A stretch of DNA of 64,000 bases from Terriglobia bacterium. GTDB lineage: Bacteria; Acidobacteriota; Terriglobia; Terriglobales; Acidobacteriaceae. A model generated the notes under the pieces. That model was not told the origin of the DNA. It saw only the letters and a list, made by a program, of their open reading frames with translations, and did no database searches. Made by a program: the position numbers and the translations under genes. Shown here one piece after another: positions 56,578 through 64,000 of this stretch (its first letter is position 1; the number at the start of each line of letters is the position of its first letter). The stretch is taken from positions 1-64,000 of the forward strand of contig JAIQGL010000018.1 of assembly GCA_020072585.1 (NCBI GenBank). Reading direction: 5' to 3'.

Positions 56578-57138
56578 GTGTCACAAGCCTTAACACAGAC
56601 TGTCTGCCAGGAAATTGGTGCGCCGGTCAGCGATTTCCACCTGACGACGCTTAGCGGCTCGGCAGTCAGCTTGAAGGTGGTCCTGGAAGGCAAGAGAGGC
56701 GCAGTCGTGGTGTTTTGGTCCGGCGTCTGCTCGCATTGCGTGCGCTATGACGGTTATCTCAGCGCTTTTGAAGAGCGACATCCGGATCTCGGCCTTCTGG
56801 TAATAGCTTCCCGCAGCGGTGAAACTCCGGAACAAATCAGGACTGTCATTCAGGAACGAAATCTTTTATTCCCTATCGCGCACGATCCCGGCGGTCTTGT
56901 CGCAAGACTTTGGTGCACGCAGCAAACGCCGCGCGCTTTTCTGGTGGATACGGACCGCATCCTGAAGTTCCGCGGGGCTATTGATAACTACAAGTATCCT
57001 GGCGACATTGAATATGCGGCTTATCTTGAGCCCGTAATCGCGCAGTTCCTTGCCGGTAAGCCCATCAGCAGAACTGAAACTTCCAGTTTCGGCTGTGCCA
57101 TTGATTCCGTTTATTACAAGTTTCCCAAGGCCTTATGA
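56578..57138 (+). CDS. Redoxin / TlpA-like thiol protein
   Basis: 186 residues starting with GTG and a strong AGGAGG site. A thioredoxin fold: VVVFWSGVCSHCVRYDGYLS holds the CxxC pair Cys51-Ser-His-Cys54, and TPRAFLVDTDRI the cis-Pro strand. There is no signal peptide, so it acts in the cytoplasm unless exported otherwise. Two further Cys (WCTQQ, SSFGCAIDS) could take part in metal or disulfide chemistry. First gene of the operon; its stop overlaps the next start by ATGA. Confidence 0.85.
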   Translation: MSQALTQTVCQEIGAPVSDFHLTTLSGSAVSLKVVLEGKRGAVVVFWSGVCSHCVRYDGYLSAFEERHPDLGLLVIASRSGETPEQIRTVIQERNLLFPIAHDPGGLVARLWCTQQTPRAFLVDTDRILKFRGAIDNYKYPGDIEYAAYLEPVIAQFLAGKPISRTETSSFGCAIDSVYYKFPKAL

Positions 57139-59573
57139 CAGGATCTCTATTTCCCTTATTTACTTTGCCGGTAAGAATCATTCGCGCGGGGCTGTCCCCT
57201 GTCACGGCAGTGCTCCACCAAGCGCAGTCCAGCGGTCAAAGTTCACAACCTCCTGCTTCGCATCCGCCCTCGGGATTGATTGAAGCTGGATTGGTCACGA
57301 TCAATACCGCGCTGCAATCGATTCAGTCGGCAATCTCACGTGTTGCAGGGCAGACCCCTCCCAAACCCTTGACTGCTCCTCCTCTGGAAGGGCCGGGAGA
57401 TATCGATTCGGCCGCGTCTGATTTCGCTAATCGATTGGCAGGTATTGTGCGCTTTACACCATTTGAGGCTCCTGAACTGGCTGCGGGGTTGAAGAAAGCG
57501 CTCTCAGCGGCCCGCATCTCATTTGGCAATATAGATCCGGCAAATCGCAACAGCGTTGTATTTCCCATGCAACTCGCTTTGTCCTTCAGTACATTGTTCA
57601 TCCAGCAAGCACTGCGGATGCTGGTGACTTATGAGATGGTCGGCCCGGAAAAATATCTCCGATTCATCACTGACTTCACGGAGTCATTCACTGACACACC
57701 CATTTATGTTGGTCTGGAATATCGAGCCCTGATTGAAGATTATGAAGCGCGCCTCGTCCAGCGCCCTGATGACGCCGCAATTCGCGTTGAACTCGGACGC
57801 ACACAAATCAAGTGTGGTCTTCACGATCAGGCAGCAGACAACCTGCTCAAGGCATCTGACAATCCGTCTGTACGTGCTCTGGCATTGCATGAAGCAGCCG
57901 TGGCCCTGCACCGCGCGGGAAAACTTGAGAGAGCCGCCCGCGTTGGCAGTAGCGCGCTCACCGCCAACCCCGGAAATGAACGTGCGCGGGCATGGCTTTG
58001 GCTTACGGCCCAGCAGCTGGGCGGATATCCCGAGTTCATCCCTGTCGACCAGCGCATGCAAATGAAGGTGGGATACGACCAGCCAACCGTGGAGTTTGAA
58101 GACATTGCCCCGCGCATTGGCCTGGATAAGACCAGTGGCGGGCGGGGCGTGGCCGTGTTCGATTACAACAATGACGGCCTGCTGGATGTGGCAATCGCTT
58201 CCGCCCATGGCGGATGTAATCTATACCGCAACAACGGCGACGGCACGTTCACTGATGTTTCCGTCAGCTCCGGGCTTGACGCCGCTATTAATTCTTTCAT
58301 CATCACCGTTGGAGACTATAACAATGATGGCTTTGCTGATCTCTTCATTACCCGCCTTGGTTTTTATGTTGGCGAAGGTCAGCTATACCGCAACAACGGT
58401 GACGGCACATTTACTGATGTAACGGCTCAAGCCGGCCTTAAAGTCTGGGGACCGGCCTTCAGCGCCTCCTGGGTGGACTATGACTGCGATGGCAGGCTCG
58501 ATCTATTCATCGCCAATAATATGGGCGGCATGTTTGACCGCAAAACACCGAACCGTCTGTTTCATAACAACGGCGATGGAACTTTCACTGAGGTCACGGA
58601 AGAAGCTGGCCTCTCCACCATGTGGCCAACTATCGGATCAGCATGGGGCGACTACAACAATGATGGCTATCCTGATCTCTTCCTCTCCAACGCTTTGGGC
58701 AAATCTCAGTTGTACCGTAACAATGGTGATGGCACATTCACTGACGTAAGCGCTGAAGCCAACATCGGGGACAACTGCTTTGGAAGCATCTCTCTCTGGT
58801 GTGACTACGACAATGATGGCTTGCTGGATATTGTGCAGTTCACATGGTCAGACCATGAAAACGTAATCCACACAATGCGCCACGGTGAAGGCCCGCCGGA
58901 TGGCAAGCCTGCCCGCATCTATCACAACAATGGCGATGGCACATTCACTCTGCGTAGTCGCGATATCGGTCTGACCGGCTGTTGGGGCACCATGAGCGGG
59001 AACGCCGGTGATTTCAACAATGACGGCAACATCGATCTGGTGCTGGGAAACGGCAGCCCCCGCATGGACCGTCTTGAGCCGCCGATTCTGCTTGAGAATG
59101 ACGGCAAGCGGTTCCGCAACGTTACCTTCGCCGCCGGATTACCTTTTGGCGGCAAGGGCCACGGCTCCAACATGGCTGATCTCTTCGGCGATGGCCGGCT
59201 CTCAGTGATCGTCGCTTCAGGAGGAGCCTATCCGGGTGATCTCTTGACCACACGCGTGTTTTATCCCAAACGTCTACCGGGCAACTATCTCAACGTGCGC
59301 CTGGAGGGCACCACAAGTAACCGCTCAGCGATTGGGGCCCGTATCTGTCTGGAAGCCGATGGTCGCAAGCAATACCGCGACGTTTCCGGCGGCACCAACT
59401 TTGGCTGCCTGCCATTCGAGCAGCATTTTGGATTGGCGGCCGCGCACAAGGTTGACGCACTGCAAATTCGGTGGCCCAGCGGACTGGTGCAGCGCTTCAC
59501 GGGTCTCCCCATCAACGATACGGTTCGTTTTACGGAAGGCCGGACTGGATGGGAGCGGCCTTACCAGCCATGA
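57135..59573 (+). CDS. CRTAC1/UnbV family FG-GAP repeat protein
   Basis: 812 residues. A helical TPR-like region (about 1-300) is followed by at least six Ca2+-binding FG-GAP/VCBS loops of the type DYNNDGLLD, DYNNDGFAD, DYDCDGRLD, DYNNDGYPD, DYDNDGLLD and DFNNDGNID, each with NNGDGTFT. The UnbV/ASPIC domain closes it (YLNVRLEGTTSNRSAIGARI, LQIRWPSGLVQRF). Such proteins are usually secreted, but no signal peptide is evident. Its presence inside an ABC-importer operon is unusual. Overlaps both neighbours by ATGA. Confidence 0.85.
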   Translation: MTGSLFPLFTLPVRIIRAGLSPVTAVLHQAQSSGQSSQPPASHPPSGLIEAGLVTINTALQSIQSAISRVAGQTPPKPLTAPPLEGPGDIDSAASDFANRLAGIVRFTPFEAPELAAGLKKALSAARISFGNIDPANRNSVVFPMQLALSFSTLFIQQALRMLVTYEMVGPEKYLRFITDFTESFTDTPIYVGLEYRALIEDYEARLVQRPDDAAIRVELGRTQIKCGLHDQAADNLLKASDNPSVRALALHEAAVALHRAGKLERAARVGSSALTANPGNERARAWLWLTAQQLGGYPEFIPVDQRMQMKVGYDQPTVEFEDIAPRIGLDKTSGGRGVAVFDYNNDGLLDVAIASAHGGCNLYRNNGDGTFTDVSVSSGLDAAINSFIITVGDYNNDGFADLFITRLGFYVGEGQLYRNNGDGTFTDVTAQAGLKVWGPAFSASWVDYDCDGRLDLFIANNMGGMFDRKTPNRLFHNNGDGTFTEVTEEAGLSTMWPTIGSAWGDYNNDGYPDLFLSNALGKSQLYRNNGDGTFTDVSAEANIGDNCFGSISLWCDYDNDGLLDIVQFTWSDHENVIHTMRHGEGPPDGKPARIYHNNGDGTFTLRSRDIGLTGCWGTMSGNAGDFNNDGNIDLVLGNGSPRMDRLEPPILLENDGKRFRNVTFAAGLPFGGKGHGSNMADLFGDGRLSVIVASGGAYPGDLLTTRVFYPKRLPGNYLNVRLEGTTSNRSAIGARICLEADGRKQYRDVSGGTNFGCLPFEQHFGLAAAHKVDALQIRWPSGLVQRFTGLPINDTVRFTEGRTGWERPYQP

Positions 59574-60328
59574 AACTCAATGTCCGTTTACGGCCAATCG
59601 GATTCGTTGCCGCGCTCCTGGTGATGTGGCACGTCGCTGCGAAGCATCAGGCAACGCCCATTTTGCCCGGCCCTCTTGCCGTCGCTGAAGGAATCGCGGA
59701 ACTTGCCCAACGCGGCCTGTTGCTCAAGTACATCGTTGCTTCCTTATTCAGGGTGACATGGGGCTTCGCAACCGCGGCCATATTGGCCATACCGCTCGGA
59801 CTTGCAATCGGATGGTACAGGCGATCAGAGATGGCGCTGAATCCGCTGATCCAGATCTTCCGTCCGATTTCACCACTCGCATGGATACCAATCTCAATCC
59901 TCTGGTTTGGCGTTGGCGACCTGGCGGCAATCTTCCTGATCTTTCTAGCTTCCTTCCTGCCTCTTACGGTAACGGCCATGAACGCAGTCGCCGGCATTCC
60001 GCCCGTGACCGTCCGTGCAGGCCGCAACTTTGGTCTGAGTCAACCTCAACTGGTGTATCGGGTCCTTTATCCGGCTGTGGCGCCTCAATTGATCATCGGG
60101 CTGCGAATTACTCTCGGCATTGCGTGGCTGGTGGTGGTGGCTGCGGAGATGATTGCCGTAAATTCCGGCCTCGGATTTCTGATCGTGGACGCGCGAAATG
60201 CCGGCAACCGCTATGACCTGGTCGTGGCCGGCATGGTCATGATTGGCGTGATTGGACTGTTATTGGATATCGGTATGCGATCGATGGAAAACGTTAAATC
60301 TCTACGTTGGGGTTATTCAGAGGACTAA
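59570..60328 (+). CDS. ABC transporter permease, NitT/TauT type (first)
   Basis: 252 residues, six membrane helices. The EAA-like loop and the family signature RPISPLAWIPISILWFGVGD are present. The ATG at 59570 overlaps the CRTAC stop. About half identical to the second permease at 61150, so the importer probably uses a heterodimer of two permeases. Confidence 0.9.
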   Translation: MKLNVRLRPIGFVAALLVMWHVAAKHQATPILPGPLAVAEGIAELAQRGLLLKYIVASLFRVTWGFATAAILAIPLGLAIGWYRRSEMALNPLIQIFRPISPLAWIPISILWFGVGDLAAIFLIFLASFLPLTVTAMNAVAGIPPVTVRAGRNFGLSQPQLVYRVLYPAVAPQLIIGLRITLGIAWLVVVAAEMIAVNSGLGFLIVDARNAGNRYDLVVAGMVMIGVIGLLLDIGMRSMENVKSLRWGYSED

Positions 60329-61153
60329 ATGGAACAGACAATGGCAACCACAAGTATGGCAAAGACGGTTATGGTGCCGGCACAAGCGACCAAACAGACC
60401 CTTAAGCCCAAGTTGCGGGCTGAAGGCATTGACATGGCCTTTACTCGAGACGGGACGAGCGTACCGGTACTCGAAAACGTCAAACTGGAAGTGCACGAGG
60501 GAGAATTTGTTTGTTTACTGGGCCCCTCGGGCTGCGGCAAATCCACGTTGCTGAATGTGATCGCCGGATTTCTCTCTCCTACTCATGGGCAGGTGTTGAT
60601 TGATGGTGAAGCTGTCCGTGGCCCCGATCCCCGCCGGATTTTCGTCTTTCAAGAGCGCGGCGTATTCCCCTGGCTTACCGTTGAAGGCAACATCGGCTTT
60701 GGTCTGTTCAAGCTCTCCAAAAAGGAGCGCGCTGAACGGATCGCGCATTACATTACGCTGGTCGGGCTCCAGGGATTTGAGAAGGCGTATCCGCAGGAAC
60801 TCTCCGGCGGTATGAAACAGCGCCTTGAGGTCGCCAGGGCTTTGGCGGTAAATCCCGATATGCTTTTTCTGGATGAACCGTTTGGCGCCCTCGATTCCAT
60901 TACGCGCCTCATCATGCGTCGTGAGCTTCTCCGCATCTGGGAAGCCGAACGCAAAACCATCATCTTCGTCACGCATGACATTGAAGAAGCCGTCCAGCTC
61001 TCGGATCGTGTCGTGGTGATGAGCGCCCGGCCGGCAAAAATTCAGCGCGTTGTCGAAATCGATATCGCTCATCCGCGCGATATCAGTTCCAGCCGCTACC
61101 TGGAATTGCGTGATGGGATCTTTGAACAGATTGGACTGGCACACAAAGTATGA
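60329..61153 (+). CDS. ABC transporter ATP-binding protein, NitT/TauT type
   Basis: 274 residues. Walker A LLGPSGCGKSTLLN, signature LSGGMKQRLEVARAL, Walker B MLFLDEPFGALDS and the switch His in FVTHDIEEA are all intact. The Q-loop reads FQERGVFPWLTV. The N-terminal 35 residues are an extra extension. Starts immediately after the first permease's stop. Confidence 0.93.
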   Translation: MEQTMATTSMAKTVMVPAQATKQTLKPKLRAEGIDMAFTRDGTSVPVLENVKLEVHEGEFVCLLGPSGCGKSTLLNVIAGFLSPTHGQVLIDGEAVRGPDPRRIFVFQERGVFPWLTVEGNIGFGLFKLSKKERAERIAHYITLVGLQGFEKAYPQELSGGMKQRLEVARALAVNPDMLFLDEPFGALDSITRLIMRRELLRIWEAERKTIIFVTHDIEEAVQLSDRVVVMSARPAKIQRVVEIDIAHPRDISSSRYLELRDGIFEQIGLAHKV

Positions 61154-61932
61154 CCTTGCTCGGGCAGCCAATGAAATGGGAGCGGTATTTCTGGCCGCTC
61201 TTTGCGGCCGGCGTGCTCCTGCTGTTGTGGCACTTCTCTGTTAGATGGAGTCACACAAAAATCTTTCCTTCGCCGGTGGATGTGGTACGAGGCACCGCGG
61301 AACTCATACGCAAGGGGGTCTTATTGCACTATGTTGTGGACTCTTTGCGTCGTGTATCTGCCGGCTATCTGGGCGCTGCCGTACTGGCAATTCCGGCTGG
61401 GTTGCTGCTCGGCTGGTATCCCGCTGCAGCTGCGGTAGTGAATCCCACAATTCAGATGCTGCGGCCTATCAGCCCCATCGCCTGGATTCCTGTCTCCATC
61501 ATCTGGTTCGGTGTAGGTGATCTTGCCGCTATTTACCTAATCTTTCTTGCCTCTTTTTTCTCTATTCTGGTCGCATCCATCAATGGCGTCCGTAATGTTC
61601 CCTCAATGTATCGCCGCGCTGGACGCAACTTTGGCCTTTCACCGGCCAAGCTCATCGCCAGGGTGGTATTTCCAGCAGCACTGCCGCAGGTGATCGTTGG
61701 ACTGCGAATCGCTCTTGGAATCGCATGGCTGGTGGTGGTGGCCGCGGAGATGATTGCCGTTGATTCCGGCCTTGGCTATCTCGTCATTGACTCGCGTAAC
61801 TCCGGCAAACGCTATGACCTGGTGGTGGCCGCCATGATATTGATCGGATTAACAGGGTTGGCTCTCGACACAATTTTCCGGCGCATAGAAAAACTGCGGT
61901 CTGTCCGATGGGGGTTTAGAAATGAGTCTTAA
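61150..61932 (+). CDS. ABC transporter permease, NitT/TauT type (second)
   Basis: 260 residues, six membrane helices, signature RPISPIAWIPVSIIWFGVGD. Overlaps the ATPase stop by four bases and the binding-protein start by eleven. Paralogous to the permease at 59570 (same helix order and motif RAGRNFGLS). Confidence 0.9.
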   Translation: MTLLGQPMKWERYFWPLFAAGVLLLLWHFSVRWSHTKIFPSPVDVVRGTAELIRKGVLLHYVVDSLRRVSAGYLGAAVLAIPAGLLLGWYPAAAAVVNPTIQMLRPISPIAWIPVSIIWFGVGDLAAIYLIFLASFFSILVASINGVRNVPSMYRRAGRNFGLSPAKLIARVVFPAALPQVIVGLRIALGIAWLVVVAAEMIAVDSGLGYLVIDSRNSGKRYDLVVAAMILIGLTGLALDTIFRRIEKLRSVRWGFRNES

Positions 61933-62980
61933 AAGCCGATTGCTTCTGTCCGTCTTCGGATGGTTGACTTTGATTTCCGGTCTGCATGCCTATCTGAATG
62001 TAAACTGGCCCTCTATAGTGAACGACTATCTTCCGATGGAAAAGCGGAAGTTTACCGTGGCATACATACCGGTCACCTGCCACCTTGCCTGCCCGGTTAC
62101 TGACTACATTTCCAAATTCTCCAAAGCGGGAGAGATATTCCTGCCCAAGATGTTCCAGGGATTCCCTGAGATCAAGGAGGCTCTGATCTCCAACAAGATT
62201 CAGGCGGCGTTTATTGTCGCGCCGCTCGCAATCGCGCTGAGGTCACAGGGAGTACCCATCAAGATCGTCTATCTGGGCCATCGCTATGGCAGCGCTGTGG
62301 TGGTCCGAAAAGATGGTCCCATCAAGACGTTCGCTGACATGCGCGGCCGCGTCATCGCGATTCCCAGCCGTTTTTCTGATGAGCGCCTGATCGTCTTCCG
62401 TGTCATGAAAGTATTCGGCATCAAGCCGAGCGAAATCAAAATGGTGGAGATGGCGCCGCCCGATGTAGCGGGAGCACTCGCTGCAAAAGCCATTGACGCG
62501 TTCTCCATGGGCGAGCCTTTCCCTTCACAAGCAGAAATGGGCGGCTTTGGCCGCGTGCTGTTCAATGCACGGGAATACTGGCCGGACTTTATGTCATGCG
62601 TGCTCGTGGTACGGCAGGACATGATTGATCAGCGTCCTAAAGCTGTGCAGGTTCTTGTGGATGGAGTCGCGCGTTCCGGCTTGTGGCTGGAAAAAGGGAA
62701 ACCGTACCGCGAGAACGCAGCGGACTTTGTAGGACGCTTCTATTACAACCAGAACCCCGCCCTTCTGCGCTGGGCGCTCACCAAGCCCCTGGACCGCGTA
62801 ATGTACAGTCCGCTGGCACCCAGGAAACCCGACTTTGACCTGGTGCGTGACCTCATGATTGAAACCGGCGTGCTCACGAAGAAGATTGAATTTGAAGAAT
62901 ACGTCGATGTTCGCTTCGCGGACCGCGCTGCCATCAAGACAGCCTGGATCTATGAACCCGGAAGCGCGAACGCGCAATAA
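61922..62980 (+). CDS. ABC transporter substrate-binding protein with Cys-His-Cys motif
   Basis: 352 residues. An uncleaved or signal helix (LLLSVFGWLTLISGLHAYL) precedes a NMT1/SsuA-type periplasmic binding fold (FTVAYIPV, FAALAKAIDAF-like and MGEPFPSQA). In the first strand, where relatives have a ligand-binding loop, it reads VTCHLACPVTDY: Cys53, His54 and Cys57 could bind a thiophilic metal or metal-thiolate. It starts inside the second permease. Confidence 0.85.
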   Translation: MSLKSRLLLSVFGWLTLISGLHAYLNVNWPSIVNDYLPMEKRKFTVAYIPVTCHLACPVTDYISKFSKAGEIFLPKMFQGFPEIKEALISNKIQAAFIVAPLAIALRSQGVPIKIVYLGHRYGSAVVVRKDGPIKTFADMRGRVIAIPSRFSDERLIVFRVMKVFGIKPSEIKMVEMAPPDVAGALAAKAIDAFSMGEPFPSQAEMGGFGRVLFNAREYWPDFMSCVLVVRQDMIDQRPKAVQVLVDGVARSGLWLEKGKPYRENAADFVGRFYYNQNPALLRWALTKPLDRVMYSPLAPRKPDFDLVRDLMIETGVLTKKIEFEEYVDVRFADRAAIKTAWIYEPGSANAQ

Positions 62981-62992
62981 GGAGAAAACACA

Positions 62993-63307
62993 ATGGACAG
63001 ACGGAAATTTCTATCTCGGATCATTGCCGGTGCGGCGGGTACAACCGCCGTTGGTCTTGCTGCTGCCAGCCTGAGCATGGCTGCAGCGTCAGCGAAAGAG
63101 AACCGCGTGGTCACCTGGCAGGTACAGGGATTCACCTGCATCACCTGCGCTACCGGACTGGAAGTGCTGCTCCTGCAGCAGAAGGGCGTTGCGCGGGCCA
63201 GCGCCAGCTACCCTGAAGCCAAAGTGATCATCGGCTTTGACAATCGCATGACATCTGAAGAAGCGCTCCGGCAATTCATTGCCGGCTGCGGCTTCTCAGT
63301 AGCTTAA
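62993..63307 (+). CDS. Tat-exported heavy-metal-associated (HMA) domain protein
   Basis: 104 residues. A Tat signal (DRRKFLSRI, then an Ala-rich helix to about 35) precedes an HMA/MerP-like domain with the metal motif GFTCITCATG (Cys49, Cys52) and the fold VARASASYPEAKVIIGFD. It probably binds Cu(I), Hg(II) or Zn(II) in the periplasm and may load the binding protein encoded 12 bases upstream. Needs the TatBC pair encoded in this window. Confidence 0.88.
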   Translation: MDRRKFLSRIIAGAAGTTAVGLAAASLSMAAASAKENRVVTWQVQGFTCITCATGLEVLLLQQKGVARASASYPEAKVIIGFDNRMTSEEALRQFIAGCGFSVA

Positions 63308-63358
63308 CTCATCGCTTTGCCGCAACTGAGCAGCGTTAAGATTGCCGTTGGATAACGA

Positions 63359-64000
63359 TTAGAGTGACGTGTGCGTCACATCGCGATCAAACTCTCGCGC
63401 AGGGTCAATGGGCAGGCCGAAGATTGACATATCGTGCATCTCCCAACTCAGCAGAAATGAAATCCCGCCGGCAATGACTCCGGGTAACAGCAACTGGTGG
63501 TAGCAACCGCTCATGTCAGCAACCATCAGCAGACCGCTCCAGTAGCCCTTGGCAATCGATCCAAACATTACAATCATTCCCAACAGCACGAACAATTCGG
63601 GCTGGGGAACAACCGCGGGCGCAAGCCTGTGCAAGCCGAACCCGAATGCTCCACCATACATTGCGCCGATAACCAGTGTGGGCGCAAACAGCCCACCTAC
63701 AGCACCGGATCCAAACGTGATGGAAGTTGCAAGCATCTTGAGCCCAAGCAAAATCACGCATAGTTCGAATCCGATGCCTTGATGCAGGCTGTGCTCAATC
63801 ACCGGATACCCTGCGGAAAGCACTTGCGGAAACCAGATGGCGATTCCACCCACCATCAACCCGCCAAGGGTGGCGCGCAATGCTAGCGGCCACCGGAATG
63901 GCAGCACTTTTGGGGAGAGATTGAAGATCCAGATGAAGAAATGGCCCGTGGGAGCGGCAAGCAACCCCATGATCGGCACTATCAGGAATGACGTAGCCAT
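63359..64000 (-). CDS. Chloride channel (ClC) family protein, partial
   Basis: The C-terminal 213 residues; the gene continues beyond the right edge. The ClC filter region GSGAVGGLFAPTLVIGAMYG and MIVMFGSIAKGYWSGLLMVADMSG match ClC helices N and onward. The usual GxFxP reads GGLFAP. Convergent with the ABC operon, no functional link evident. Confidence 0.82.
   Translation of the reverse strand: MATSFLIVPIMGLLAAPTGHFFIWIFNLSPKVLPFRWPLALRATLGGLMVGGIAIWFPQVLSAGYPVIEHSLHQGIGFELCVILLGLKMLATSITFGSGAVGGLFAPTLVIGAMYGGAFGFGLHRLAPAVVPQPELFVLLGMIVMFGSIAKGYWSGLLMVADMSGCYHQLLLPGVIAGGISFLLSWEMHDMSIFGLPIDPAREFDRDVTHTSL

Noticed and set aside
1-64000. tRNA, rRNA or CRISPR loci
   Set aside because: No T-loop/CCA-type tRNA pattern, rRNA phrase or regular short direct repeat with spacers was seen.

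Overview
The window looks like a chromosomal segment of a soil-type Acidobacteriota (Terriglobia-like) bacterium. This assignment is an inference from gene content, not from a marker gene. The cues are an Oar-like TonB receptor with a carboxypeptidase-regulatory N-terminus, several stand-alone TonB C-terminal proteins, a CRTAC/UnbV FG-GAP protein, many secreted peptidases (S9, M16 pair, two M28, S41, CPBP), a mid-50s to 60 percent GC look, and intergenic repeat families of the kind seen in such genomes. No rRNA, tRNA or CRISPR array was recognised.

Layout. 0.3-9.7 kb: secreted esterase, beta-helix protein, S9 peptidase, tandem GAF proteins and an M16 peptidase pair. 9.7-18 kb: bacilliredoxin, murB, a TonB-domain protein, msrP-msrQ (repair of oxidised methionine in the envelope), a GAF-TM-TonB fusion, a MATE exporter and small proteins. 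18.1-24.5 kb: a complete-looking histidine attenuator (promoter, His-rich leader peptide, antiterminator/terminator) followed by the compact operon hisI-G-D-C-B-H-F-A. 24.6-28.7 kb: DinB-like protein, ubiE/menG, aroB and nadB. 29.2-35 kb: DUF4288, TerC, two M28 peptidases, a histidine phosphatase and tatB-tatC. 35.3-44.4 kb: S41 protease, CPBP protease, secA, and rpsO-pnp.

44.5-51.7 kb is accessory: a possible Clp-N-like orphan, a probably truncated gene, a BON protein, an arsenic resistance island (arsC divergent from arsR-acr3 with an operator-like inverted repeat), a MITE-like element, a candidate structured ncRNA with its own promoter and terminator, and a homing-endonuclease-repeat protein with a nuclease-like C-terminus. 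50.3-54.7 kb holds an Oar-like TonB receptor and a secreted propeller-like protein. 55.2-56.3 kb holds a tandem pair of TonB-domain mini-proteins.

56.6-63.3 kb is the most unusual operon: a CxxC redoxin, a CRTAC/UnbV FG-GAP protein, a NitT/TauT-type ABC importer with two permeases and a binding protein carrying a Cys-His-Cys motif, and a Tat-exported CxxC heavy-metal-associated protein. The first five genes and the second permease join by 4-base or zero-base junctions. Together they suggest an undescribed metal- or thiol-linked uptake system. The window ends inside a ClC channel gene on the minus strand.
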